A DNA stretch of 64,000 bases from Geothrix terrae (GTDB lineage Bacteria; Acidobacteriota; Holophagae; Holophagales; Holophagaceae), in NCBI RefSeq assembly GCF_022808775.1, contig NZ_JAKZLA010000003.1:539373-603372 (forward strand). Reading direction: 5' to 3'. The translations under genes and the position numbers were made by a program. Positions 39,070-48,060 of the stretch are shown here, piece by piece. The notes beneath the pieces were generated by a model, which did not search any database, had not been told where the DNA came from, and saw only the letters and a list, made by a program, of their open reading frames with translations. Every line of letters starts with the position of its first letter. Positions within the stretch are counted from its first letter, which is position 1.

Positions 39070-40263
39070 ATGCCCACGCCCTGGGGTCCCACCACCACCG
39101 CCATCCACGCCGGGAAGCACCACAACCCGACACGGGCCGTGACCACGCCGATCTTCCAGACCTCCGTGTTCGAGCTGCTGGAGAACCGCGAGGGCGCCGA
39201 GTTCGCGGCGGCCGTCGAACCCCCGACCTTCTACACCCGCTGGGGCAATCCCAACGCCAGCGAGGTCGAGTCGGTGCTGGCGGCCCTAGAGGGCGCCGAG
39301 CGCGCCCTGGTGGCCGCCTCGGGCATGGCGGCCTTCGCCCTGGTCTTCGAGGCCTTCCTGAAGGCGGGGGATCACCTCGTGGCGCCCGCCGCCATCTACC
39401 TGGGGACCGAGCAGCTCATCCGCCGCTGGGAGGCCGGGCGGGGCCTGAAGGTCACCTGGATCCAGAACACACTGGACGGCGCGGAGTGGGAGGCGGCCAT
39501 CCGCCCGGAGACCCGGATGCTCTGGGTGGAGACACCCTCCAACCCCACCCTGGCCGTGACAGATCTCGCCGCCGTGGCCGCCCTCGGGAAGAAGTACGGC
39601 ATCCGCACCGTGGCCGACAACACCTTTCCCAGCCCCTTCCACACCAAGCCCCTGCGGTTCGGCATTGATCTCAGCGTGGCCTCGGCCACCAAGTACCTGG
39701 CGGGCCACTCCGACGTGGTGGCGGGCGTCATCGCCGGCTCGGACGCGGATGTGGTGGCCTGCTGGCACCTCACCAAGGTCATGGGGCCGACGCTGGATCC
39801 CATGGCCGCCTGGCTGCTGCACCGCGGCCTCAAGACCCTGCCCCTACGGGTGCATCGCGCCTCGGACAACGCCCAGGCCCTGGCCCAGTGGCTGCTGTGG
39901 CAGCCCTCCGTGGCCCGGGTGGACTACCCGGGCCTGCCCACCCACGCGGGCCACGAGGTCGCGGCCCGGCAGATGGACAAGGGCTTCGGCGCCATGATCA
40001 GCTTCGAGCTGCGGGCGGGCCTCCTGGCGGGCCAACGCTTCTGTGAGGCCCTGGAGGTCATCACCCGGGGCGTGAGCCTGGGCGGCGTGGAGAGCCTCAT
40101 CCAGCATCCCGCCAGCATGAGCCACCTGAGGACACCGCCCGACGTGAAGGCCCGCCTCGGCATCACCGATGGCCTCCTGCGCTTCTCCGTGGGCATCGAG
40201 GATCAGCCGGATCTCATTGCCGATCTGGAGAAGGGCTTCCAGGCAGCGGCGGAGGCCCGGTGA
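39070..40263 (+). CDS. Cys/Met-metabolism PLP enzyme (cystathionine lyase or homoserine sulfhydrylase type)
   Basis: A 397-residue transsulfuration-family enzyme. The PLP lysine motif [18 protein letters not shown] is near 200-217; [23 protein letters not shown] and the [21 protein letters not shown] region are standard, as is [10 protein letters not shown]. The C-terminal part has [17 protein letters not shown]. Motifs do not separate cystathionine gamma-synthase, beta-lyase and O-acetylhomoserine sulfhydrylase. Its stop overlaps a ThiS-like sulfur-carrier gene (GTGA), an arrangement that suggests a sulfide-incorporating sulfhydrylase fed by a thiocarboxylate protein. Confidence 0.85.
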   Translation: MPTPWGPTTTAIHAGKHHNPTRAVTTPIFQTSVFELLENREGAEFAAAVEPPTFYTRWGNPNASEVESVLAALEGAERALVAASGMAAFALVFEAFLKAGDHLVAPAAIYLGTEQLIRRWEAGRGLKVTWIQNTLDGAEWEAAIRPETRMLWVETPSNPTLAVTDLAAVAALGKKYGIRTVADNTFPSPFHTKPLRFGIDLSVASATKYLAGHSDVVAGVIAGSDADVVACWHLTKVMGPTLDPMAAWLLHRGLKTLPLRVHRASDNAQALAQWLLWQPSVARVDYPGLPTHAGHEVAARQMDKGFGAMISFELRAGLLAGQRFCEALEVITRGVSLGGVESLIQHPASMSHLRTPPDVKARLGITDGLLRFSVGIEDQPDLIADLEKGFQAAAEAR

Positions 40264-40460
40264 GGCTGCGCATCAACGGGGAGACCCGCGAGACCCCGGC
40301 CCTGGCCACAGTGGCGGACTTGGCGGCCTGGCTGGACCTGCCGGCCTTCGGGAGCGCCGTGGAGCTGAACGGCGAGGTCATCCGCCGGGCCGACCATCCG
40401 GCCACCCCCCTGAAGGAGGGCGACCGGCTGGAGGTGGTGCGGCTGGTGGGCGGGGGCTGA
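40260..40460 (+). CDS. thiS: ThiS/MoaD-like sulfur-carrier protein
   Basis: A 66-residue beta-grasp protein read from GTG 40260, overlapping the previous stop by four bases. It has the ThiS N terminus [12 protein letters not shown], the [11 protein letters not shown] helix, [11 protein letters not shown] and the Gly-Gly end required for C-terminal adenylation and thiocarboxylation (RLVGGG). It would donate sulfur to thiazole synthesis with ThiG, whose gene lies 40 kb away, or to the coupled PLP enzyme. Gene symbol thiS is given by similarity; a dedicated methionine/cysteine-pathway carrier is a real alternative. Confidence 0.8.
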   Translation: MRLRINGETRETPALATVADLAAWLDLPAFGSAVELNGEVIRRADHPATPLKEGDRLEVVRLVGGG

Positions 40461-40461
40461 T

Positions 40462-42138
40462 TCAGTTCACGCTGATCGTGTAGGTGTTCGTTCCCGTGGC
40501 CGTGGTGGCGCCGGTCCGCACGCGGGCGACATAGGTGCCCGCGGCCAGGTTGCTGAAGGTCAGGGTGCGGGTGCTGCCGGGATTGCTGTAGCTCCCCGCC
40601 ACCCAGCCGCCGGGGCCGATGAGCTCGAGGTAGAAGTCCTGGCCGCTGGTGGGCGTCATGGTGATGGTGCGGGCGCCCCCGATGTGGACGAACCGCCAGG
40701 CCTGGCTCTGGTCGCGGTCGTAGTAGTAGCCGAGGCTGGGGGCGTAGGTCTGGAGGCTCCCGGAATCCGCGAAGGGGAGGCTCCGGGTCAGCCAGAGGGC
40801 CGTGCCGGCGAAGTAGGTGGCGTCCGGGCTCGGCACGGACTCCAGGGCCAGCTCGTTGAGGGCCGATTGCCAGGTGGTGGCGGTGGTGCGGCTGGCCACG
40901 CCCTGGAGGTAGGTGGGGTAGCAGCCCAGGGTGGCCTGTTCGTACTCACCCGTGCCGTTCGGGTAGGCCTGGGTCGAGCGCACGGCGGCCCAGAGGGTGT
41001 TCAGGCCCGTGGAGCCGCCCCCCAGCACGTTCTTCCAGAGCCCCCAGAGGCTCACGGCGACGGAGCCCCGGGCGAACTCGCCCTTGGCAGCCGCTGGCAC
41101 ATAGGCATGGTCCGTGAGGTCGAAGACGTCCACCCGGGCGACGCCCGCGCCGTCCACATAGCTATCGAGGATCTGGCTGTTGTTCCGCACGGCCCCGGCG
41201 AGGAAATCGGAATAGCCCGCCACGAAGGCCGCGGTGGATTCGCTCTGCACCCCCCGGTCCACCCAGACATTGTCGTTGTCCCGGCGCAGGAGGGAGAGGT
41301 TGCTGCTGCCATCGGGCTTGAAGCTGTAGTCCGCGAAGAGGAGGCGGGCGAAGGACTCCTGGAGCACGCCGTCATCCCATTCATCGGTTTCCGTGTTGGG
41401 GGCGCCGCTCCCCAGGCCGTAGACCTGGTGGCCGAAGAGGGCCCGGCCCTGGCCGGAGACCAGGATGGTGGACCCGGAGCCCGTCAGGACGGTGGGATAG
41501 GTGCGCTGCTGGTCGGCGGCATTGGTGCTGGTGGTCCAGAAGGTGTGGAGGTCCGGCAGCCGCAGGGTGGTGGAGCCGTCCATGTCCCGCACGGCCGCGG
41601 CGAAGGTCACGGCCTGGTCGGCGATGTTGAAGGCCCCGGCGATGCGGTTGCTGGCTTGGGCTGTGACCGCCAGGGTGCCGTCCCGGTCCGCCAGGAAGGT
41701 GTTGCTGGTGACGGACCACTCGGGAATGGCGTCGAAGGCCGCGTTGGTGAGGGTGGTGGCCGGCAGGGGCGCGTTCCTCACGCTGCCCCGCAGGAAGGAG
41801 CTGGCGGGATCGGCGCTGGGCACCTGGTAGTCCGCGAAGACCTGCACGTAGACCTGGAGGCCCTTGGGCACCGTGGTGCGGCCGGTGCCGTCGCTTCCCA
41901 GGTAGCCGGAGGCCAGGAGGCTTCCGGAGGAGGCGTCCCGCACCTCGGCCCAGCAGTAGCGCGCGGGGCGCAGGGTCGTGGCGCCGAGGCCCGCGGGGGT
42001 GAGGGTCGGCTTCTCGAACTGGGCCTGGAGGGTGATCAGGGCGTCGGGGCTGACGTAGGAATCCGACCCGCCGCCGCACGCGGCGAAGGGCAGGAGGAGC
42101 AGGAGGCCGAGAAGGAATCGCCAGGATCGGGGACGCAT
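40462..42138 (-). CDS. Exported lipoprotein of unknown function
   Basis: A 558-residue lipoprotein with signal peptide and lipobox LPFAAC near 18-20 and a following glycine stretch. ATG 42138 has GGAG at the right distance. The middle has no recognised domain, while the last 90 residues (TFSNLAAGTYVARVRTGATTATGTNTYTISVN) look like a bacterial pre-peptidase (PPC)-type C-terminal domain. Segments such as WDDGVLQESFARLLFADYSF recall proteins predicted to be exported peptidase-like, but no HExxH or other active site is seen. Surface or periplasmic location is inferred. Confidence 0.6.
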   Translation of the reverse strand: MRPRSWRFLLGLLLLLPFAACGGGSDSYVSPDALITLQAQFEKPTLTPAGLGATTLRPARYCWAEVRDASSGSLLASGYLGSDGTGRTTVPKGLQVYVQVFADYQVPSADPASSFLRGSVRNAPLPATTLTNAAFDAIPEWSVTSNTFLADRDGTLAVTAQASNRIAGAFNIADQAVTFAAAVRDMDGSTTLRLPDLHTFWTTSTNAADQQRTYPTVLTGSGSTILVSGQGRALFGHQVYGLGSGAPNTETDEWDDGVLQESFARLLFADYSFKPDGSSNLSLLRRDNDNVWVDRGVQSESTAAFVAGYSDFLAGAVRNNSQILDSYVDGAGVARVDVFDLTDHAYVPAAAKGEFARGSVAVSLWGLWKNVLGGGSTGLNTLWAAVRSTQAYPNGTGEYEQATLGCYPTYLQGVASRTTATTWQSALNELALESVPSPDATYFAGTALWLTRSLPFADSGSLQTYAPSLGYYYDRDQSQAWRFVHIGGARTITMTPTSGQDFYLELIGPGGWVAGSYSNPGSTRTLTFSNLAAGTYVARVRTGATTATGTNTYTISVN

Positions 42139-42206
42139 GGGAACTCCGGAGGTGGGGGAACAAGCGCGCTTCTCAAAGGTCGTGCCAGGAAACCGGGGAG
42201 GCCAGT

Positions 42207-43334
42207 CTAGCGCCATACCTCCCAGCGTCCTCCGGGCCACCGGCCCACGGCGTGGAGGGTCCAGGCGGAGGGAATGCTCAACGGGAGCGGCGTTCCACCC
42301 GCCGGAGCCCCGCTCTGGAAGCGGTGGAACTCATCCACCAGGTCCTGGTCGAGGAAGGCCTGGGCCAGCGTACCCCCGCCCTCCACCAGCACCCGGCCCA
42401 CGCCCCGGGCGGCGAGTTCGTGCAACAGGTGGCGCAAACTGCATCCCCGGGGACCTGGGGGCAGGCGCAGGTCCTCCACGCCCCGTAGGGGTTCCGGATC
42501 CCCCGTGACGGCCCGCAGCGCCGGCTGTCCGGCCACGGGCAGCCAGACCCGCGCCCCGGCGGGCACCTGGCCGCCGTTGTCCATGACCACCCGGTGGAAG
42601 ATCCGGTGGGGCGCCGTGGGGGCGGCCCAGCGGTCCGTGAGCTGGGGATCATCCACCTCGGCCGTGTGGCGCCCCACCACGATGGCCTCCGCCGCTCGCC
42701 GCAGGGCGTGGCCCAGGCGTTGGACCTCCGGAGGCGTGATGGGGGTGGTCCGCCCCGCGGGACCCAGGGCGCCATCGGATCCCAGGGCCAGCTTGAGGCT
42801 CACCCAGGGCAGGCCCGTGCGGATGAGCTTGAAGAAGGGGGCGTGGAAGCGGGCACAGGCCTCCCCCAGCACGCCCTCCTCCACGGCCACGCCCTGGGCC
42901 CGCAGGATGGCCAGACCCCCGCCGTCCACCCGGGGGTTGGGGTCGCGCACGCCCACCACCACCCGGGCCACGCCGGCCTGGATGAGGGCCAGGGTGCAGG
43001 GGCCCGTGCGCCCCTGGTGGCAGCAGGGCTCCAGGGTCACGTAGGCGGTGGCGCCCCGCACATCCTCGTCCCGGGCTTCGGCGTCCCGAAGCGCCATGAT
43101 CTCGCCGTGGGGATCGCCGGCCCGGGTGTGGACTCCGGCCCCGATCACCCGGTCTTCCTTCACCAGGACGCAGCCCACCGGAGGGTTGGGGCTCGACAGG
43201 CCCACGCCCTTCAGGCCCTCCTGGAGGGCCAGGGCCATGAAGCGGGCATCCCCCGCCAGGGATTCCGGGTCCGGCCAGGGGCCGCCCGTGGCCAGGGCCC
43301 AGGCCACCTCGGGGGTCAGGTCCGGTTCAGGCAT
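42207..43334 (-). CDS. ribD: Riboflavin biosynthesis deaminase/reductase RibD
   Basis: A 375-residue bifunctional enzyme. The N-terminal deaminase has zinc ligands His76, Cys104 and Cys113 (HGE at 76-78 and PCCHQGRTGPC), and the reductase half begins about residue 165 (PWVSLKLALGSDGAL). It converts diaminohydroxyphosphoribosylaminopyrimidine to the ribitylamino product in two steps. The start overlaps the ftsY stop by eight bases. No other rib gene is adjacent. Family assignment is secure; a RibD-only reductase length agrees with the usual 360-370 residues. Confidence 0.93.
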   Translation of the reverse strand: MPEPDLTPEVAWALATGGPWPDPESLAGDARFMALALQEGLKGVGLSSPNPPVGCVLVKEDRVIGAGVHTRAGDPHGEIMALRDAEARDEDVRGATAYVTLEPCCHQGRTGPCTLALIQAGVARVVVGVRDPNPRVDGGGLAILRAQGVAVEEGVLGEACARFHAPFFKLIRTGLPWVSLKLALGSDGALGPAGRTTPITPPEVQRLGHALRRAAEAIVVGRHTAEVDDPQLTDRWAAPTAPHRIFHRVVMDNGGQVPAGARVWLPVAGQPALRAVTGDPEPLRGVEDLRLPPGPRGCSLRHLLHELAARGVGRVLVEGGGTLAQAFLDQDLVDEFHRFQSGAPAGGTPLPLSIPSAWTLHAVGRWPGGRWEVWR

Positions 43335-44238
43335 CCAGCAGCCCGTCCACGAAGGCCTCGGCGTCGAAGGGGATGAGGTCGTCCACGCCCTCGCCCACGC
43401 CCACGAAGGCGATGGGGAGCCTCAGGCGGTCCAGGATGGGCACCACCACACCACCCTTGGCACTGCCATCCAGCTTGGTGAGCACCAGGTCCGTGACCCC
43501 GGCGGTGCGGGCGAAGACCTCCGCCTGCTGCAGCCCGTTCTGGCCCGTGGTGGCGTCCAGCACCAGCAGCACCCGGTGGGGCGCCTCAGGGATCACCTTC
43601 TGGAGGCTGCGGCGGATCTTGTCCAGCTCCTTCATGAGGTGGTCCTTGGTGTGGAGGCGCCCCGCCGTGTCGATGAGCACCCAGGGCGTGCCCTTGGCCT
43701 TGGCGCTGGTGGCCCCATCGAAGGCGATGGCGGCCGGATCGCCGCCCATCTGGTTGCGGATCACCGGCACCCCGGCCCGCTCGCCCCAGCGCTCCAGCTG
43801 GTCGATGGCCGCGGCCCGGAAGGTGTCCCCGGCCACCACCAGGACTTCCTCGCCCCGGGCCTTGAGGTGGGCGGCCAGCTTGCCCAGGGTGGTGGTCTTG
43901 CCCACGCCGTTGACGCCCACCAGGAGCACCACCTGGGTGCCCGAGGCCAGGAAGGGCCGGGCGGGGCGCTGCCGGAGCAGCTTCAGCAGCTCGTCCTTCA
44001 GCACGGCCTTGGGGTCGATCTCGGATCCGCCCCGCAGCTCGAAGCGGAGCCGGGCCATGAGCTGGTCCACGGCGCGCACGCCCAGGTCCGCCTGGAGCAG
44101 CAGGTCCTCCAGCTCCTCCAGCTGATCCTCGTCCAGGCGCCGCAGGCCCAGGAGGCGGCCCATGGGCGCCAGCACCAGCTCCTGAGTGCGCTTCAGTCCC
44201 TGCTTGAACTTGTCGAACAGACCGCCCAGAAGCCCCAC
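43327..44238 (-). CDS. ftsY: Signal recognition particle receptor FtsY
   Basis: A 303-residue SRP GTPase begun at GTG 44238 with GAGGTGG immediately upstream, so the acidic N-terminal A domain of enterobacterial FtsY is absent. The N domain (about 1-75) is followed by the G domain: GVNGVGKTTTLGKLA near 107, the DTAGRLHTKDHLMKEL segment, and TKLDGSAKGG. It docks SRP-ribosome complexes at the membrane. The stop overlaps ribD. A perfect parS-like site lies 59 bp upstream of the start. Confidence 0.95.
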   Translation of the reverse strand: MGLLGGLFDKFKQGLKRTQELVLAPMGRLLGLRRLDEDQLEELEDLLLQADLGVRAVDQLMARLRFELRGGSEIDPKAVLKDELLKLLRQRPARPFLASGTQVVLLVGVNGVGKTTTLGKLAAHLKARGEEVLVVAGDTFRAAAIDQLERWGERAGVPVIRNQMGGDPAAIAFDGATSAKAKGTPWVLIDTAGRLHTKDHLMKELDKIRRSLQKVIPEAPHRVLLVLDATTGQNGLQQAEVFARTAGVTDLVLTKLDGSAKGGVVVPILDRLRLPIAFVGVGEGVDDLIPFDAEAFVDGLLDA

Positions 44239-44296
44239 GCCCACCTCGCGGAACCAGTCTACCGAAGGGACCCGGTTTCCGACCCTCTTTAACGGC

Positions 44297-44310
44297 GTTC
44301 CACGTGGAAC
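44297..44310. promoter_or_regulatory. parS: parS site, perfect palindrome, upstream of ftsY
   Basis: GTTCCACGTGGAAC, identical to the site inside mnmE; the sites span 24.9-44.3 kb on both sides of dnaA. Confidence 0.75.
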
Positions 44311-44317
44311 AACTGGG

Positions 44318-44695
44318 CTAGAACCCAGGCTTTGCCCACGGAACCGGCGAAGCGTACGGCGCCATCGGCGGGGTGGCGAAGAGAGGATTCCGATCCGGCC
44401 AGGGCCGGAAGTCCACGGTGCCACCCGTGCTCGAGGCCCAGCCCGCCAAGGCGAAGAGCAGCAGGAGGTCCGCCAGGGGGTTTACGAGGTGCGCGGGTTC
44501 CCGGGGGCGCAGGTCGCGGGGGTCCACCGCGAGACGTGCGGACCAGAGGGGGCGGGGCGAAGGTGGCGACCAGGGCCGACCCAGCTCCCCGACCGGACAG
44601 GTCAGTTCCCGCGGGGGCCGGAAGGCAGCAGGGGCGGCCGGGCTGAAGGCCAGGGGCGGCAGCTGGAGGACGAGGGCGAAGGCTTCGGCGAGCAT
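44318..44695 (-). CDS. Hypothetical protein, possibly exported
   Basis: A 125-residue frame whose codons are strongly GC-ending like its neighbours (for example CTC GTC CTC CAG CTG CCG), unlike the antisense frames. Residues 1-25 are hydrophobic and may be a signal peptide (MLAEAFALVLQLPPLAFSPA); a second hydrophobic run is LADLLLLFALAGWA near 75-88. It is proline rich and has no recognised domain. It starts 49 bases downstream of a TPR-protein gene and ends 79 bases before ftsY, same strand. The start could also be nearby upstream. Confidence 0.5.
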   Translation of the reverse strand: MLAEAFALVLQLPPLAFSPAAPAAFRPPRELTCPVGELGRPWSPPSPRPLWSARLAVDPRDLRPREPAHLVNPLADLLLLFALAGWASSTGGTVDFRPWPDRNPLFATPPMAPYASPVPWAKPGF

Positions 44696-44744
44696 GGGTC
44701 ACCCCGCGACAGCATGGGCTCCAGAGCCGGTGGCGGCAAGAACC

Positions 44745-45596
44745 TCAGGGCTGCGGGTAGGCGGCGGCCATCTTCTCGGCCTGCCGCAGGTTTTCCTGGA
44801 GCACCGGGTCGCCGGGCCGCAGGGCCAGGGCGGCCTTGAAGTCGTCCCGGCTGGCGGCGTACTGCTTCAGGTTGAACCGGGCGATCCCGCGGTTGAACAG
44901 GGCCTCCATCTGGCCCGGCTCCAGCTTCAGGGCCTGGTCGAAGGCCGCCTGGGCGTCGGCCCAGGCTTTGTGCTGCAGGGCCGCGCGCCCCAGGTTGTTC
45001 CAGGCATAGGCGGCCTTGGGATTGGCCTGGACCGCCTGCTTGAGCACGGCGGTCGCCTCGTCGAAGCGCCCCAGGTGGGAGAGGGCCTCGCCCTTCCAGC
45101 CCAGGGCCTCGGCGTCCCCGGGCTTGCGGGCGAGCAGGGTCCCCGCGTGGGCCAGGAGGGCCTTCCAGTCCCCGGCCAGCCGGGCTTCGACGCAGGCGTT
45201 GGCGTAGCCGTCGGGCTGGCCCAGCCGGCCGTTTTCCGCATGGGCCGCCATGGCCTCCCGGTGCCGGCCGAGCTGGCTGAGGGCCTGGGCCCGGTAGAGC
45301 CGGTAGGTGCCGAGGCGGGGCTTCCCGCGGCCCTCGATCTGGGGGGTGAGGGTCCTGCAGGCGTCCGCCAGGCGGGCCCAGCGCTGGCTCCGGTTCAGGG
45401 CCTGGAGCCAGTACTCGTAGTACTGCCGCCGGACCTTGGGCGAGGCCTTCTCGAACCAGTCCGCGAGTCCCGGCCAGTCGTCGGCCTGGATGAACGCCTC
45501 CATGGCGGGCGGAAGCCCCTGGGTGCCCACCTCGAGAACCTGGGCCTGGACAGCCGGGGGCTTGGGCGGGGGGACCGCGGCGAACAGCAGCAACAT
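44745..45596 (-). CDS. TPR-repeat protein
   Basis: A 283-residue protein. At least four tetratricopeptide units are visible in the C-terminal half (PGDAEALGWKGEALSHLGRF, PKAAYAWNNLGRAALQHKA, GQMEALFNRGIARFNLKQY, PGDPVLQENLRQAEKMA). The first 20 residues are hydrophobic to proline-rich and may be an export signal or membrane anchor (MLLLFAAVPPP). TPR arrays mediate protein-protein contacts; the partner is unknown. It starts seven bases downstream of the lon stop (45596 vs 45604) and may share its transcript. Confidence 0.72.
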   Translation of the reverse strand: MLLLFAAVPPPKPPAVQAQVLEVGTQGLPPAMEAFIQADDWPGLADWFEKASPKVRRQYYEYWLQALNRSQRWARLADACRTLTPQIEGRGKPRLGTYRLYRAQALSQLGRHREAMAAHAENGRLGQPDGYANACVEARLAGDWKALLAHAGTLLARKPGDAEALGWKGEALSHLGRFDEATAVLKQAVQANPKAAYAWNNLGRAALQHKAWADAQAAFDQALKLEPGQMEALFNRGIARFNLKQYAASRDDFKAALALRPGDPVLQENLRQAEKMAAAYPQP

Positions 45597-45603
45597 GGAA
45601 ACC

Positions 45604-48033
45604 TCAACGCTTGGATGTGGCCTTGGAGGCGGGCCTGGACTTGGCTTTTGATACCACGACCTCCGGTCTTTTCCAACCCACCAGGGCCTGCTCGAAGACC
45701 TCCTCCACGTGCTTCACAGGGTGGAAGTGCAGCTGGTTCCGCAGCTCGGGGTCGATCTCTTCCAGATCCTTCTGGTTGGCGTGGGGGATGAGGATGTCCT
45801 TGATGCCCAGCCGGAGGGCCGCCAGGGCCTTCTCCTTGAGGCCGCCGATGGCCAGGGCCTCGCCCCGCAGGTCGATCTCGCCGGTCATGGCCAGGGTGTT
45901 CTTCACCGGGATGTCCTTGAGCACGGACAGCAGCACGGTGGCGATGGCCAGGCCCGCGCTGGGGCCGTCCTTGGGGATGGCGCCCTCGGGGAAGTGGATG
46001 TGGAGGTCCTGCTTCTGGAACACCTCGGGATCGATCTGGAAGGCCTCGCCCCGGCTGCGGATGTAGCTCAGGGCGGCCTGGGCGCTCTCCTTCATCACGT
46101 CGCCCAGCTGGCCCGTGAGGGTGAGCAGGCCCTTGCCCGGCATCTTCAGGGCCTCGACGAACAGCACGTCGCCGCCCACGGAGGTCCAGGCCAAGCCCGT
46201 CACGACGCCCACCCGCGGGGCCTTCAGGCGCTCGTCCTGAAGCAGCTTCACGGGGCCCAGCAGCTCGTGGATGGCGTCGTCCGTGAGCACGAGCTTCTTC
46301 TTCAGCGAGTTCTCGGCCACCCGCCGCGCCACCTTGCGGCAGACGGCGCCGATCTCGCGCTCGAGCTGGCGCAGGCCCGCCTCGCGGGTGTAGCCCGTGA
46401 TGATGGCCTTCAGGGCCTTCCTCGAAATGGACAGCTGCTGGCGCGTGACGCCGTGCTTCTCCAGCTGCTTGGGAATCAGGTGCCGCTCGGCGATACCCAG
46501 CTTCTCCTCCAGCGTGTAGCTGTTGAGGTAGATGATCTCCATGCGGTCCTTGAAGGCCGGGTGGATGGGCTCCAGCTCGTTGGCGTTGGCCAGGAAGAGC
46601 ACCTGGCTGAGGTCCAGGGGCACATTCAGGTAGTGGTCGCGGAAGGTGTGGTTCTGCTCGGGGTCCAGCACCTCCAGCAGGGCCGCGCTGGGATCGCCGC
46701 GCATGTCGCGGCCGATCTTGTCCACCTCGTCGAGCATGATCACGGGGTTCATGCTCTTCACCTGGTGCAGGGCCTGCACGATGCGCCCGGGCATGGCGCC
46801 CACGTAGGTGCGGCGATGGCCCCGGATCTCGCTCTCGTCATGCACGCCGCCCAGGGAGATGCGCGAGTACTTGCGGCCCAGGGCCCGGGCGATGGACTTG
46901 CCGAGCGAGGTCTTGCCTACGCCCGGGGGGCCCACGAAGCAGAGGATGGTGCCGCGGAGGTCGGGCTTGAGCTTGCGGACGGCCAGGAACTCCAGGATGC
47001 GGTCCTTGATCTTGGCCAGCCCGAAGTGGTCCTCGTCCAGCACCGCCTGGGCTTGCGCGAGGTCCAGGTTGTCCTCCGTGAAGGAGCCCCAGGGCAGCTC
47101 GGTCATCCACTCCAGGTAGGTCCGCGTCACGGCGGTCTCGCTGGAGTCGGGATGCATGCGCTCCAGCTTCTTGAGGTTGCGCTCGATCTCCGTGAGCGGG
47201 TCCTCGGGCACGGTCATCTTGGCCAGCTTGTCGCGGAAGGCCTGGATCTCCTCGGCCAGCTCGGAGCCTTCGCCCAGCTCCTGCTGGATGGCCTTGAGCT
47301 GCTGGCGGAGGTAGTACTCCCGCTGGCTCTTGTCCATCTCGCCGCGGGCCTCCATGGTGATCTTCTGCTGCACCTCCAGCAGCTGGATCTCGCGCTGGAG
47401 CAGCTCGTTCACGCGCTTGAGGCGCAGGCCCGGGTGGGCGATCTCGAGGACCTCCTGGGTCTGCTGGAGCTTGAGGTCCAGGTTGGAGGCCACCAGGTCC
47501 GCCAGGCGGCCCGGGTTGTCCAGGTTGCCCGCGATGACCAGCACCTCCTGGGGCAGCGTCTTGCCCAGGGCCACGGCCTTCTCCAGCGTCTGCTTCACGC
47601 TGCGCAGGAGGGCGTCCTGCTCCAGGTCCGGCACCTTCAGCTCGGGCTCGGCCAGGGGTTCCACCCGGGCCTTGAAGAGGTTCTCGGTCTCGGTGAAGTA
47701 CTCCACGCGGACCCGCTGGAGGCCCTGCACCAGGGCCCGGATGCGGCCGTCCGGCAGCTTGAGCACCCGCATGATGAGGGCCGCCGTGCCCACCTGGTAC
47801 AGGTCCTCGGGCTTGGGGTTGTCCATCTCCACCTGCTTCTGGGAGAGCAGGAGGATCATGCGGTTCTCCACCAGGGCCGTGTCCACGGCGCGGATGGACT
47901 TCTCGCGGCTGACGCTGAGGGGCAGGATCACGTAGGGATAGACCACCACGTCCCGCAGGGGCAGCACCGGCAGCTCTTCCGGCAGCTTGGGCTGTTCGTC
48001 GGGAGGGGGGGGCAGGAGAACGTCGTCGGCCAC
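45604..48033 (-). CDS. lon: ATP-dependent protease Lon
   Basis: An 809-residue Lon with an N-terminal substrate-binding domain (to about 210), a coiled coil, an AAA+ module with Walker A GPPGVGKTSLGKS near 365, and a C-terminal serine-lysine protease domain with the catalytic Ser in PKDGPSAGLAIA near 685. It degrades misfolded and regulatory proteins in the cytoplasm. The last residues are basic (SRPASKATSKR). It follows nrdR closely on the same strand and precedes the TPR gene. Confidence 0.97.
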   Translation of the reverse strand: MADDVLLPPPPDEQPKLPEELPVLPLRDVVVYPYVILPLSVSREKSIRAVDTALVENRMILLLSQKQVEMDNPKPEDLYQVGTAALIMRVLKLPDGRIRALVQGLQRVRVEYFTETENLFKARVEPLAEPELKVPDLEQDALLRSVKQTLEKAVALGKTLPQEVLVIAGNLDNPGRLADLVASNLDLKLQQTQEVLEIAHPGLRLKRVNELLQREIQLLEVQQKITMEARGEMDKSQREYYLRQQLKAIQQELGEGSELAEEIQAFRDKLAKMTVPEDPLTEIERNLKKLERMHPDSSETAVTRTYLEWMTELPWGSFTEDNLDLAQAQAVLDEDHFGLAKIKDRILEFLAVRKLKPDLRGTILCFVGPPGVGKTSLGKSIARALGRKYSRISLGGVHDESEIRGHRRTYVGAMPGRIVQALHQVKSMNPVIMLDEVDKIGRDMRGDPSAALLEVLDPEQNHTFRDHYLNVPLDLSQVLFLANANELEPIHPAFKDRMEIIYLNSYTLEEKLGIAERHLIPKQLEKHGVTRQQLSISRKALKAIITGYTREAGLRQLEREIGAVCRKVARRVAENSLKKKLVLTDDAIHELLGPVKLLQDERLKAPRVGVVTGLAWTSVGGDVLFVEALKMPGKGLLTLTGQLGDVMKESAQAALSYIRSRGEAFQIDPEVFQKQDLHIHFPEGAIPKDGPSAGLAIATVLLSVLKDIPVKNTLAMTGEIDLRGEALAIGGLKEKALAALRLGIKDILIPHANQKDLEEIDPELRNQLHFHPVKHVEEVFEQALVGWKRPEVVVSKAKSRPASKATSKR

Positions 48034-48060
48034 GGAAAAACCTCGACCCTCAGGATACCC

